In this document: positions 10,391-22,500 of the stretch, in pieces
Numbering within the stretch: position 1 is the stretch's first letter
Layout of the letters: each line of letters opens with the position of its first letter
Assembly: GCA_014706295.1 (NCBI GenBank)
Contig: JACSVZ010000011.1
Location: 13,585,329 to 13,649,328 of the forward strand
DNA: 64,000 bases
Source: Lycocorax pyrrhopterus obiensis
Lineage: Eukaryota; Chordata; Aves; Passeriformes; Paradisaeidae
Direction: 5' to 3'
The notes under the pieces: model-generated
What the model was told of the DNA's origin: nothing
Seen by the model: the letters and a program-made list of their open reading frames with translations, nothing else
Database searches by the model: none
Position numbers and translations under genes: made by a program

Positions 10391-11785
10391 CTGGGCCCTG
10401 CCAGCTGTGCTGCCGTCAGCACCGGCCACCCACCAGACCCCACAAGCCCTGTCGTGGTGGTGGCATGTGCCAGGGATGCCTGTGCCATCCTTATTGGAAA
10501 CAGCCTCCCTGGTACTGGCAGAAAAACACATTTCATCAGTGGGGATGACAACGGCTGCAGAAGTACAGTGTCAAACAGGCTGGGGTGGTTTGGCTGGGGT
10601 GTGGTGGTGTCACCCAGCTGAGTTCGAAGTGCTCAAGGGAATGTTGGGAATGCCGGCAAGGTAGAGGAGGAGGAGGAATGCTCCCAACAGCATGGCCGCG
10701 GGCTCTCCCACAGGAATCTGCTTGCTTGCGGCCCTGGGCTACTGAACCTGGTGAAAACAATAGAGGTGGCCACAAGGCAGAGCCTCAGGGTACTTGGGCT
10801 CTGAACAGGACCCAGTTAAACCTCATCACACATCACTTCACTGGGGCTTGAAAAATCCTGCTGGAGAAAGGTTGTTTTCCATGAGAGACCATCCCTCACT
10901 GTGCTGGCCGAGCTGGAGGTGCTAGGGTGTGCAAGGGAGCAGGGTCAGGGATATGGTGCTTTGCAGGGAAAGCCAGAATACAGAGTCTGTACCCATGATG
11001 GTGTTTCACAGAGGGTAGATGTGGCCATTCCCAAATTGCAACAGGAATTTCCACAACACCTCGAGAGCTGGGTTGGATGTCTATCTGTCCGTCCATCCAT
11101 CCATCCCTTCCAGATCTCCTCACACATGGTCTTGGGATGCCCTCCTTGTGGGACACCTCAAGATGGGTTTGTAGATAGCCGTGGTGTTCTTTGTCATACC
11201 AGTCAGGGCTTTCTGTGGGTTTTCTCACCACAGGTCCAGTGTGGTGGGGCTGGACCAGCAGCATCATTTGCTGTCTCTGGCCACTCCCCAGCTTTCCCCC
11301 AAAGGCTGGTGTGCAGTCAGGGTGACTTTGGTGGCTATTCCCTTGAAGACAGTGCCTGGCCTTGTTCATCTGCCCATTGCCCAACCCCGAGGGTGCCTCC
11401 CAGCCAAGCCGTGCTGTTGGGAAATGCCGGTGATAGCCCCATTACCTTTTGACCTACTTGAGCTCTTCTGTACCCGTTCTGCTAATTACAGCTCACCTTT
11501 CACAGGGGAAGCGGGGCTGGTTCAACCACAGCCACCTCCCACACCCTTCCTGGGGCTGCTCAAGCAGGTCCCTGGGAGGGGGGACACACACACACACCAC
11601 ATCTTCCTAGTGCTCCCCTTGCCCTAGGCTGTTCCTCCAGCTCCTGGAGCCTCCCATGACTAACAGGTTTTGAGATAATTGTTCCACTCCCTAATCTGAT
11701 CTGCAGAAGATTCATGACATTGTTTTCAAAGTGCCATAAGCCATTTCCAGGGGCTCTAAGCCCATGAGGGTTGTGATTCATCCAC

Positions 11786-11980
11786 ATGCTGCTGCCACAG
11801 GTACTTAATCTTCTTCAAAACAGCAAGTCCTTCTTCCAGGGCTATTATCTCCTCAGGAAACACCACCCAGGCGAGCGCCTAACAGGGCACTTTTGCCTGT
11901 TCAATGCTGATGGATATTTGTGCCAGTTCTTCCTTCCTCACACATGCCATGAGGTACAGTCCTTCCCTGGGAGCAGTTGT
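11786..11980 (-). pseudogene. Coding-like exon with an in-frame TAG
   Basis: The acceptor CCCTCTCCTCAG|ACA is strong, and the candidate donor is CAGCAT|GTGGAT. The 195 nt are 65 codons in phase 0 at both ends, which matches the phase-0 start of the terminal exon at 10390. The frame reads like protein on both sides of a TAG at 11881-11879: REGLYLMACVRKEELAQ before it and PEEIIALEEGLAVLKKIKYL after it. A CAG-to-TAG change would explain the stop. A 40-60 nt intron around the stop seems too short. Confidence 0.4.
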
Positions 11981-12058
11981 CTGAGGAGAGGGGACCATGG
12001 GGCTGAAGCCTCCTTCGATGTCACTTGAGGGCTGCGTACCCACCATGGGCTGTCAAAC
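11981..12058 (-). other. Candidate 78-nt intron of the unidentified gene
   Basis: A GT (TGG|GTTTGA) and a pyrimidine-rich AG (CCCTCTCCTCAG) delimit this short segment between two coding-like exons and keep phase 0. The donor is poor, so the alternative donor at 12111 (AA|GTGGGA) cannot be excluded. Confidence 0.25.
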
Positions 12059-12566
12059 CCACAGGAAAGGGGATGCTGGACTAAAGCCCAGGGGGCTCCT
12101 TGTCTCCCACTTAATGTCCTCAAAGAGCCCTTGAATGGACGTAGGTGCATCCTTCACGGTGAAGATGTGAGACACTGGAGCCCATTGGTCTGGGGCTGGA
12201 GACAGTTCAGGGGTGACAAAGGCAGTTGCACCACCTGGAATTAACTCTCATTTTGACCCAAAGCGTCTTGCAGAGGACAGTGATTGACTACTCCTGGCAC
12301 CAAATATTTGTGTCCTACTACTGAACTTGTGCAGTTCTCTTGTTTCTGACTGAACTTTGTTACCATAGTGAGAACTCTGTTCTTGTGGCTTTCTTCTCTA
12401 GGGAGCACAGATCCACAGGTGGCTGTGATTCAGCTAAGCCAGCCTCAGCTCCAGGAAGCCTTTCCTGCACCCAACAACATCCCTGTGATCCTTTCCCAAA
12501 CCTAAGGCATGGGAAACTGGCTCTAAGAAAGCCCAGCCTGGAGGCATTTCGCATGGCACGGCCAAC

Positions 12567-12703
12567 CTGAGCCACAGCCTCCGTGGAGCCACCTTAGCTT
12601 CTTGTTCTGGGATCTTCTTCCTCTTCTTCCCCAGCATTTTCCATTCCTTGTTTCCAACTTAATTGACAAAGGACTTTTTTTGATCTTTCCTTATGTTTTC
12701 AAG
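12567..12703 (-). pseudogene. Lysine-rich coding-like exon with an in-frame TAA
   Basis: The acceptor is GATTTACAG|CTTGAA and the candidate donor CTCAG|GTTGGC. The frame gives 14 residues (LENIRKDQKKSFVN), a TAA at 12661-12659, and then a further 30 residues of similar lysine-rich character (GNKEWKMLGKKRKKIPEQE). The composition is alike on both sides of the stop, which suggests a nonsense change rather than a true end. Confidence is limited because the phase to the next exon does not match. Confidence 0.3.
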
Positions 12704-13684
12704 CTGTAAATCACAGGTGACCATTGGTGCCCATTGTCTGCTGCATCTGATGCCATGTTGGTGGAATCAGCCTGAGCCCCAGGCTTTGATCCTCCATCTG
12801 TAGAGGGTTTCCACACACCTCAGCTGGATGGTGGGCACAGCCCAAACCTTTCCCCAGCGGCTGGGCAGGACCTCCTTGCTCCTGGGGTGCTGTGGCTGGA
12901 GCAGCTCCTTTGGGGAGTACCAGGGCTGCTCCCCAGGACAGCCTTGCTGGCAGCACGGAGCATCCAGCCAAGCACTGACCCTGGGTCTGGCTCTTTCCAA
13001 ACCCCTTTGTGTTCAGAACATTCCTGCCTCTGACTTGTTTTTTCAGGTTGTGCACGATCTGCAGGTATTTACAAAACACAGCTCCGTTTCCAGCCGCATT
13101 CATGGCTTTGGGAGGTTTCTGCCCTGGTGAGGACCTTGTGTCACTGGGCCCACACAGCCTTTGCCAGCCAGGCTTTCTGCACCACAGTTCCCCAAACCTG
13201 AGCTGATTTTGGGCTGCAGGGACCTTGCTCCTTCGGTGTGGCTATGAAATGTTAGTGATACTCCAAAGTGATTCCATCTCCACTAATGCCTAGTGTTCTC
13301 CTGGGGCATGTGCGGTACCCATGCCAGGCTTGCTTTGCCAGCCCAACATTGACCTCCCATCTCCCATCTCTTCACACCCATCACAGAGTCTGTACCTCAG
13401 CATTGGGGTGATGGGGACAGGGGAAATGTGTCTCCCTCTTGGCCACAAGACAGATGCCAGGGGAAGCCATCTGGGCCACGCTCCAGGTGACATCCTGCTC
13501 CCTTTGCTCCTAGGGAAGAGGGCAGTAGGTCACAGCAGCTGTGACCTGGTTCCCATCCCACACTTCCATCCTGCTGGGGAAGGTGGTTGCAGAACGAAGC
13601 ATGTTGTCAGCCTGAAGTTGCTTAAGAGGGTTGAGGCCGGGGAGTAGAGTAGGTGTCCTCCAGCTGAGGCAGGAGGAGGAATTT

Positions 13685-13699
13685 GGGGGGGGGGGGGGG
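13685..13699 (+). repeat. Run of 15 G
   Basis: An uninterrupted G homopolymer ends just before 'cgtagatg'. It is a likely site of length polymorphism and sequencing error. Confidence 0.95.
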
Positions 13700-13983
13700 C
13701 GTAGATGATCATAATGCTTCTGGAAGGTGGTCAAGGTGCACCAGTGTTTGCAAGAAGTGCTCGAGATGGCTCTGATCTGGGAAGAGAAGAGAAGTTGTGC
13801 TGTCACTGATGGGAATTGTGCTTCCCACGTGAGGTGGTGGGGCTTCATGGCAACCACGAGGCCAGGACCACAGGCAATCCCCCACCCTGAGCTTGGGAGT
13901 GGCAGTGGGGACATGCCCATGTAGCATGAGCTGGAGCCGACCTCGGAGTGTGGCAGCAAACAGGACCCTGTGCTGGGACAGTC

Positions 13984-16110
13984 CTGTGGAAAAGGTGGAA
14001 TGGAGAAGGCAGGGGACATCTTCTATCACAGCAAGGATGGAAGACACAGAAGAGGGTAAATGCAACATAAAGTGGAGCCAGGCTCGTTCCTGCTGTCCCC
14101 TGCTCCTCCCCACTGCCTGGAAGGGGGCCAGGGCAGGATGGGGCCAGGGACAAGCCCTGGAGACACAGCTGATCATAGGGGACAGGAGCCTGTCCCCGCC
14201 AGCCAGACAAACAGCCAGGACCAAGGACGCGGCTGTCATTCAACAGGAGACATGAAAGAGGCAGGATGTGCCGCTGGGTAGGGGGAGCAGGGTGCAGCCC
14301 CGCCGGGTGCCAGGCAGGGGAGAGCAGTAAACTGAAGGCCAGCGGCGAGTGCCTGAAGAGCGGCGGGTCACCGGGCCTCCTTTCCGGACATGAAGCGTCC
14401 TTTAGGGTGGCCTCCCCGTGCGTGTGGCCACCGTGCCCCCTCGTGGCAGCAAGACACAGCTCGTGGTCCCGGGCTGGCGTGGGCAGGAGCCACGCAGGGA
14501 TGAAGGCAGTGATGGAGATGGGGGAAAGAATGGAGGTGCTGGGTGCCACGGGGTGCCCTGGCAGAGTCACTTCATCCCACCTCGAGAAGCCAACTGGGGG
14601 TGCAGCACGCCAACCCCATCACTGCTGATGCTGCTAAAGCCACACGTGCCCCAGGTCCCCACCAAGCCTTGTCTGACTGCCACAAACCCACCTCAGCTCA
14701 CAAAGGTGCCTGCAGGATCCTGCCACCCCCTCTCCTTCCCAGGGGTCAACCCTGCCAGTTGTATTTTTGGCATAAATCAGTTGTGCTGTGGCCAAGTCAA
14801 GCACTTCAGGCGCCGCTCAAGGGCAGCGTGTGTCCAGGGCCAGGCTGGCAATCCTGGAAATAACACCAAGGCTGAAAAGAAAGGTGGAAAAACCCAAACA
14901 CGGTCCCCTGCACCCTGCCTCAGTTTCCCCCAGCAAGCCCTCAGGAGTAACAATACTGGGGTTGTGACATGTGTAATGTCACTTTAGGTACCTGGAGTAG
15001 GTGCAGGGGTCAAGAAGGTGCTTTCTCAACCCTTTCTCCTTCCTCCTCTGTCTCGTTGTTGCCTATCATAACCTCTTTGTCCTGTCTTTGCAGCCCCAAG
15101 TCAAGCACGCAGAAGGCAGGAAAGCCAGACCGCATCTTGGGGCACTTCTGGGAAACCTGCAGCTCTCAGTGTGGCATCTTGCTGCTCTCAGGGCCACTCA
15201 GGAACATCTCAGACACATTGCAGGCTGGGGCAGGCTGGCATGTCCAGCCTCGTGGGAGAGAAACAACCCTGGGCAGAGATAGCCAGGAGGAAAAAGCTGC
15301 CCTGCCCTGTGGAGTTTTTCTTCATTCCTTGAAAGCCACAGAGACCTGCTGTGCGGGATTCAGGGCTGGAGGCAGCGCCAGGGCAGCGCCGAGGTGGAGC
15401 TGTCTTGATGGATGACGTGACACCATTCCCAAATGCCTCTACCACAGGTGACAGTGCCCAAAGCACCACAGCTGGCAGAGGGGGATGCTCAGGAATGGTA
15501 CCCACCTGTGAGGAGCATTGCAGTCAGCACCCAGTGTGGGGTTTAATCTGTGTCTGGCATGGCATGAGCCACACTGGGACAGGAGGTGGCAGGAACATCT
15601 CCCAGGCTCTCATGGGGACAGGTGGATGCTCTCCTTGATGCATTTATAGGAACAGGCAGCCTGTCTTTGCCAAGCACAGGTATTTCCGAGGCTTGCAGCT
15701 GGGGGACACATGGCTGCTGTCCCCTTGACCTGCTCCTAGAGGGGAGCAACCACCCTGCCTCTGACCCAGGTCTGGGTCTGGCTAAACCCTCCAGAAGAGG
15801 TTTGTAAAGGAGAGGTGAGGTGTGAGATGATTTTACTGTGCTGTGGCCTTGCTCGAGCCACTGCTCCTGCCCTTGAACGTGCAGCCTTGAGCCTGGCAGC
15901 AGTCCTTGCTCCTTTTGGAAAGTCCCCCAGCTGTCCTGGTACAGAGGGGATTGTGCTGTCCCCAGAGGGACAATGGTGCCTGCAAATCACAGGGCTGGCC
16001 GAGTGCTTGCCCCAGGCAGCAGGGCTGGGGATGCAGGAGGAGGGATACTGGCTTGGCCAGGGAGGGAGTATCACAGCATTCTGGCCTCTCAGGTACAGGA
16101 ACAAGAGATG
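13984..16110. other. Stretch without a recognised gene, upstream of the unidentified gene and downstream of FHOD1
   Basis: No exon I can defend lies here. Plus-strand TMEM208, which lies tail to tail with FHOD1 in human, was looked for and not seen. Overlapping open frames of 90-240 codons on both strands lack splice borders and family motifs. Confidence 0.5.
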
Positions 16111-16114
16111 CTGA

Positions 16115-16456
16115 CAGCATATCAGATCATTTTATTGCCACAGCAGCCATGGGCCAGACCCAGTTCCCAGAGGGGGTCTGAGTCCAGCCCCTTGACCCCT
16201 CTAATACTGTTGAGAAGATGAACCCTGAGCCTCCATGCACAGGTGCTGAGCATCCTCCATCCCGGTTGCCACAGAGCAGCTCTGGGGCATCACTCCCGTC
16301 CTGCTGCCTGCACCCCCAGGAGCTGGAGGCCAGCAGGGAAAAGTGAGGCAAGGCCAAAGGTGCGTAGTGTGCTGATCCTGGAACTGCAGGGGCTGCCACC
16401 ACATCCTGCTGGGGGGCTGCTGGCAGTGGGGAGCAGCAGGGGCCCTCTCGGCCCCC
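16115..16456 (-). other. FHOD1: FHOD1 3' UTR
   Basis: The UTR runs from the TGA-side of the last coding exon to just beyond the AATAAA at 16136-16131 (minus strand). The cleavage site is inferred to lie some 15-20 nt past the signal. Confidence 0.6.
16131..16136 (-). terminator. FHOD1: Poly(A) signal of FHOD1
   Basis: AATAAA on the minus strand, about 320 nt after the FHOD1 stop codon. It is the first canonical signal downstream. Confidence 0.7.
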
Positions 16457-16539
16457 TCAAACCTCCATGTCAGGCGCCCGCCCCAGGCCCAGCGCCTGCA
16501 CCAGTTCATCACTGAGCCCGCTCTTCAGCGTCCGCCGCA
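16457..16539 (-). CDS. FHOD1: FHOD1 last coding exon
   Basis: The exon contributes two bases plus 26 codons and the stop. It encodes [18 protein letters not shown] and ends in MEV. With the last residues of the preceding exon it completes the RKSLRRTLKS segment, whose Ser/Thr residues correspond to the ROCK sites described in human FHOD1. Acceptor CTTCCCACAG|TG. Confidence 0.92.
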
Positions 16540-19500
16540 CTGTGGGAAGAGGAGAGTGTGGCACTGGCAGCACGAGCAGCACTGGGTGCCAGAGTCCCCA
16601 CGCACTGGGGCCCTGCCCAGGCAGGGCAGGGGTAATGGGGTGCAGTGGCACAGACTGGTCTCAGGGTACATCCTGCCTGGTGGGCTCAGCATGGCAGGTC
16701 ATGGGTGGCCCATGGGGAAGGAGCCAGATAGGGCATGGGAACAAGGACACAAAGGACAAGGCATGAGAACAGAGCACAGAGACATGGAGATGGGATGAGG
16801 CATATAGACAGAGTACAGAGACATGGAGATGGAATAGAAGATAGGGACAGAGATGTGAAGGAGTACAGGGACTGGGCAAAGCATGGGAAGAAAGATACAG
16901 AGATGGGACAGGGCATGGCAACAGAGACAAAGAGAAAGAGAAAGGACAGGGACACAGAGCTGGGAAAAAGCATCTGGGCAGGGACACAGAGATGGGACAG
17001 GGACATGGAGATGGGACAGAGTACAGGGACAGAGCATGGGAACAGAGATGGAACAGGGCACAAGGACACAGGGATGAGACTTACAGGACTTCCGATTGCC
17101 ACGGGACCTCCTGCGCTCTTTGTTGGGGCAGGGTCGGGGGTTGGCATTGTGAGTCACTGATTTCACCAGCTGGTCCATGATTTCATCTGAAGCATCATCA
17201 GGGGAGCTGGGAACGTCCTCCTGGGCTGGAGAGCCCTGGGTCGGGGTGCCATGCCCTGTTCCTGTACGGGGACAATGAGGATGCTGGCACCAGCTGTTCC
17301 CAGCCAGCTGGGCATGCCTTGAGTTCCTTTGCCATCCTGCTCCTACCCTGGCTGGCCCTGCTGCGGCGGGCAGGGATGTCTGTGGGGGAGGTCAGCACAA
17401 TCTTCATGCTCTCGTGACCCGCTTCCATCTGCTCCTTGGGGCTGCTGGACACCACGGCAGATGGCAAAACTGCCTCGGCAATGCCAGAGAATTTCTCAGT
17501 CTGCAATGGGAGGAGAGGTTGGTGTTAGGGACATGGGGAGTATCACCTCCTGGTGGCACCCAGCCGAGTGTCCCTGTACCTCGGTGATGAGCCGTCCACG
17601 GGTCTTGCTGCGCTCGCGGTGGGCAGCACGTTTCTTCTGCTGCTGCAGGACGCGCTCCCAGCACGTGCGGTACTCCAGGGCGAACTCCCGCAGCAGTTTG
17701 CAGATGGATGTCACCTTCACGTCCCGCGCCGCGCTCACCGGGTACCCCAGGTACAGCACGAAGGAGTGAAACCTATGGGAACATCAGTCACAGTGGGCCA
17801 CCAAACGGACTGCGAGGTTCCTGCTGTGTCCCCAAGCCACCAACCTGTTGAGGACACGCCTGTGCACCACCTTCAGGACGATGATGCGCTGGGTGCTGTC
17901 CTTGAGGAACTCTGTCAGCTTGGTCTTCAGCACTGGCTTGGTCTCATGCTTGGCAATCACCTTCAGGTTGTGCCAGGAGGCCCTGCACCTCCGCTCCAGC
18001 TGCACCAGGCTGTTGGCCAGCTCTTCAAAGTCAACCTGGAAGAGTGATATGTCAGTCCCTGGCCATGCTGGTGTAGCTGGGCAGCCACAGGACCCACACC
18101 CTCTCCTTGCCCGAGTTCACCTGCCTTGCCTCACCTTGGCGGAGCGGGTGATGGAGGCAATTTCTGAGTAGAGGTCAGTGGTTTCTGGGAACTTCTCCAC
18201 CACCATCTGGCAGAGATGGTAGAGCAGGGACTGCCGGTGCACTGTGTCCTTCACTTCCGAGACCTTCTCCAGGTAGCCCAGCTCAAAGCCTCTGCTCTGA
18301 AACCCAATGGACTTAGCAGGGAGTCTCCTCCCTACTCCAGCAGACCTCCAGTCTGCAGACCCACTGGGTCCCCACCAGCACCTCCCAGCTCCCCACGGAC
18401 CCTTCTGGGTGCCCATGCTGCATGGCTGGTCCTCACCCTGCTCCTCACCTGGGAACCATTCAAGAAGTTGCCCATAGCCAGCAGTGTGGCCAAGATGCAC
18501 TTGAATGTGTGATTTCTGGCCAGCTGCTCCATGCCTATCTTCAGATCAAAGAGCGGCTCTGCGATCTCCTGCATGAGAGGAGAAGCAGGTGAGATCCCTT
18601 GGCCACTCTCTCCTTTGGGAACTTCAGCATTCACCCATGAGGACAACCACCTCCTGGTCAATCCAAGCCCATGCTTGCCTTGGGGACCTGCAGCCCATCC
18701 CCAGCCAGGATGGCACCTCCCATGTTTTGATTTGACTGGTCCTCACCAGAAACATGCTTGGCTCGCTGCTTAGCACTGCTGGGGTGTCAGCGATGAGAGG
18801 GCAGAGGGGAGATGGGGTACATGGCTCCGTACCTGCTCCAGGCTCTCATAGTCCAGCTTGAAGGCCCAGAGCTGGAGCCTGGCTGTGAGGTCACTGATGG
18901 AAGACAGGGAGAGCAGGAACTGCTCTGCAGAGCCCAAAGGCACATCAGGATTGGCCAACTGGGCCTCCTGGATCTTCTGTTTTTCCTCCTCAGTTGGGAC
19001 CATGGTTAGGATTTTCTAGAGCAGGGAAAGAGGGATATGTCAGATTCCATGCATGGGATGTGTCATCCCATCATGGCATGGAGGTCTCCCGGTCTGGGGA
19101 AATGACCTGCTGAAGACCTCAGAGGAGATGAGCTTGCTTCTTTTGTGCTCACCTCAATCCCTTCCTTACTGACCGCAAACTCATCAAAGTTGAGCACGGC
19201 TGTCTTGATTATATGGATGGGCGGCAGCACGGTGAGGCCAATGTTGATGGCGTTGCTCCTCTTGGGGTCCAACACCACCACCACCTTCTTCCCATCGATG
19301 GCTTTCTGCAAAGAGGACAGGATGGATGGGGACAGCCAGGCAAAGGGCTCGCCTTCATGAACTTATCATGAGCACAGACCATGCAGTGAGCCAAACCAAA
19401 TCTGTGCACTGCCCATAATCATCCCCACTGAGCCTCCGGGCTGCTGGTGCCCATCCTCAACACAGGGTAGGGGTGACAGTGCATGCCGAGGGTCCCCATA

Positions 19501-22500
19501 GGAACCCACAGCCTTCCTCCCACCCCTCAAGTCCCCTTGGCCAATGGGTGCCCACCAGTACCTTTGAGGTTGGCGCTTCCTTTGACCGTGACTCAAAGAG
19601 ATGCTCCAGTTTGGCAGCATTGACCTCAACATTCTGCAGGGATGCCCAGAGTGTCCCCTGGCCGAACTTGCCAGGCCCCACAGTGCCATCCAGCTGCTTC
19701 AGCTCCTTCCAGAAGAGCTTCACTGTCCTCTTCTTCTTGGCTTGGGAGGGGCCATCTGTTGTTGAGGGGCCTGGCAGCCCTGGTGGGGGTGGGCAGCCGA
19801 GGACTGCAGGAGGTGGAGGTGGAGGTGGAGGTGGTGGGCAACCAGGGATAGCAGGAGGTGGAGGTGGAGGTGGTGGGCAACCAGGGATGGCAGGAGGTGG
19901 AGGTGGAGGTGGTGGGCAACCAGGGAGGGCAGGAGGTAGAGGTGGTGGTAGTGGGCAACCAGGGAGGGCAGGAGGTGGAGGGGGAGCCATGAATGTTCCA
20001 GCACTCATTGCTTCAATGCCAGGATGGAGGAAGGACCCGTTGGTCATTGGCCCTGTTTCCAGGATGTCAAAATCTTCTTCTTCCCCCAAATCAGTGAAGT
20101 CCAGGTCCTTGATCTTCAGCTGTACAGGGACGGTCTCCAGGCGCTCCCATGTCAGCTCTGTGTCCTTTTTGATGGGCATCATCCCGGTGTTCTCCAGCTT
20201 CTGCGTGTGAGTCTCAGCATCTATGCTGGATGTGGCACGTACCAGCTTGGCATGGGCACTGGCCACTGGCCCATCTGGAGCCCTGCCACGGAGCTGGGCA
20301 CTCTCCTGCTCCTGGCTGCTACTTCCCTTAGTGTCCATCTCCCCCTCATCCTGGATCCGAGGGGGTAAAGGTATTTCATGGAATACCTTCTCCGTTTCCG
20401 ACTCCGAGGAGCCCTTGGCATAGAGCATGTCCAGCATAAACTTGGTGTCAGAGGAGATGGTGCTGCAGGAGTCAGTGGTGTCAGGTCGAGCCAAACGAGA
20501 CCCTGCAGGGAGAGAGGAAGAAGCTGGGACAATCTGCTTGGAGAGGGCAAGTGTTGCTGGGCTCCACGTGGAGTTGGAGTCTTGCTCCTTGGTGGGGTGT
20601 GCTCAGATGCTGGCATTTTGAGCAAGGTGGTACCACCAGCTCCTCTAAGGCTCTGTGTATCACAGGCATGGGATGGGGACAGAGGGGCCACTAATCCCCG
20701 CCCAAGAGATCTGGGTGAGCTGGGAACACACACCCTGGCAGCACCTACTTATGCTGGGTGGCTCCATCCTGGAATCAGAGGTGCCATGGTCTCTTTCCCA
20801 TGCAAGAGCAGTAAGGATGCTCCAGTGTAGTATCGCTGAGGACATCGAGCCGTCCCTTGGCCATGGAAGAGATCTTCTCTCTCTGGGCTGCAGCCAGGTT
20901 CTCCAAAAAGCGAGCTCTGCAAGATGGGGTGGACACTGGCTGAGAGCAAAGCATGGAGGGGGACAACAGGGACAACCAGCAAACCACGCCATGCCACACT
21001 GCACAGCCAGTCCCACAGCACAGAAACCCCCTGCACTGGCCACACCGCATCGGGGACACCGAAGATTCAACCTCCTCTGAGCCCCGCAGAGAGAGAGGCA
21101 ATGGCCCCATGGCTAAGGGACAGGGTCACTGCAGACCCATGGGAGCTGAAGGCTTGTGCCATCAGGGTGCCGCTGTCACCAGTTGGTCCCAAAAGACCCA
21201 GTGCTCACTTCAACCTTCATCCAAAAGCTGCAAAACCCAGGAGGGCACCAAGGCAGGGACTTGAGGGCATGCTCCTGCTCCTCATGCCCTGTATGGCCAG
21301 AGTCCAGATACCTCCAGCCGGGCACCAGTCCAAGGAAGCGCATGCCTGGAGACACACGCATGCCTCTACTTACTCAAACTTCTTCAAAATAGGCTTGTCC
21401 CCATGCGAGGAGGGGGCATCCTCCCGCCTGAGGGAAAACAGGGGTTAGCCCCCACTGCTGGCAGCCCCCTGGGGGCTCATGTGTCCTGCACACACCCACC
21501 TGGCAGCCCTCCAGCATGGAGCCCTTGCCCCATGGCTCCAGGGTTCACGAGGAGCCAGGAGAGCCCTGGCGAGTCCCCTCCTGCCCTGGCACCACGTGGC
21601 ATCAGGTGCTGGAGAGATGGAAAATCGTCTCCTGCACCAGGCCAGGACACTTGGAGCGGGCTGTGCCACCCCCAGCAGGGACACCTCACCCCAAAGCGGA
21701 AATCAGAGGGTGCCATATCTTGTGGGGTGATGGGGGAGTGGGTTGGGGTCCTGCAGATAGGACCTGAAGGGGAGAGGCAAGGGACTGAGGCAGCAGGGTG
21801 GGTGCAAGCACCCACTCCCCCCAGAGCATCATAGGATAGGGCAAGGGAGAATTAATATGTTAAGCTGAAAGAAAGTAGGTTTAAATTGGATATTAGGAAG
21901 AAATTCTTCCCTGTGAGGGTGGTGAGACACTGGCATGGGTTGCCCAGAGAAGCTGTGGATGCCCCATCCCTGTAAGACCAGGCTGGATGAGGCTTTGAGC
22001 AACCTGGTCTAGTGGAAGCATTGGAACTAGACGATTTTAAGGTCCCTTTCAACCCAAACTGTTCCAGGATCCTATGATTCTATGATCATGCTGAGAGGGA
22101 GCAAGCACGTGCAGAGCCCAGGCACTTACCAGACAGGGGCAGTTTGGTGCAGCCTGCAAAAGGAAAGACAGAAAGAGTGGGCAGAGGAGAGGGCAAGCGT
22201 GGGCAGAGAGGAGAATGAGGAGGAGCTGGAGCAGAACTGTGCATGCCCGAAGGGTGCCTTGGAGCCCCTGGCTGGACCCTTTGACACCTGCTGCCCCCTC
22301 ATACATCTCTCCAGCTCCAGTGCCCTCCCAGACTGCTTCCCCCCGGGGAAGGGCAAGAGTGTGCCCTGGGATGGACACATCTCATGCTCCTGGGAGCCCA
22401 TCCTGCTGCCCTGGGGGACCTCCATGCACCCAGGCCCTCCTGGCTCCTTACTTGTAGACGCTGCGCTCTCCTGGGCCCGGGGGCTGCTCCTTCTCGGCCG

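Larger units (their letters stand above)
10262..13983 (-). pseudogene. Possible decayed multi-exon gene between HSD11B2 and FHOD1
   Basis: Several minus-strand segments look coding and have splice-like borders. They are 13886-13983 (acceptor TTTTCCACAG, 32 codons), 13742-13776 (acceptor CTCTTCCCAG), 12980-13118 (46 codons, donor CAGG|GTCAGT), 12567-12703 (45 codons), 12059-12234 or 12111-12234 (58 or 41 codons), 11786-11980 (65 codons) and the terminal exon 10262-10390. Two carry in-frame stops in otherwise protein-like frames: TAA at 12661-12659 and TAG at 11881-11879. Phases chain cleanly only from 12059-12234 (if that segment uses the donor TGG|GTTTGA) through 11786-11980 to the terminal exon; elsewhere they conflict. 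That fits decay by stops and indels, missed exons, or false exons among the candidates. The products are charged and helix-rich with no domain I recognise. Confidence 0.35.

Noticed and set aside
11581..11600. Short CA run as a possible regulatory element
   Set aside because: It is only a small microsatellite without context.
13845..14570. 241-codon minus-strand frame
   Set aside because: Most of it reads like unique non-coding sequence; only the short part at 13886-13983 has splice-like borders and is treated with the candidate pseudogene.
13984..16110. Search for TMEM208, the human tail-to-tail neighbour of FHOD1
   Set aside because: None of its membrane segments or conserved C-terminal basic motif is present.
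16661..17178. Overlapping frames of 108-159 codons on both strands
   Set aside because: They are produced by the purine-rich minisatellite and by FHOD1 exon 24 in other frames.
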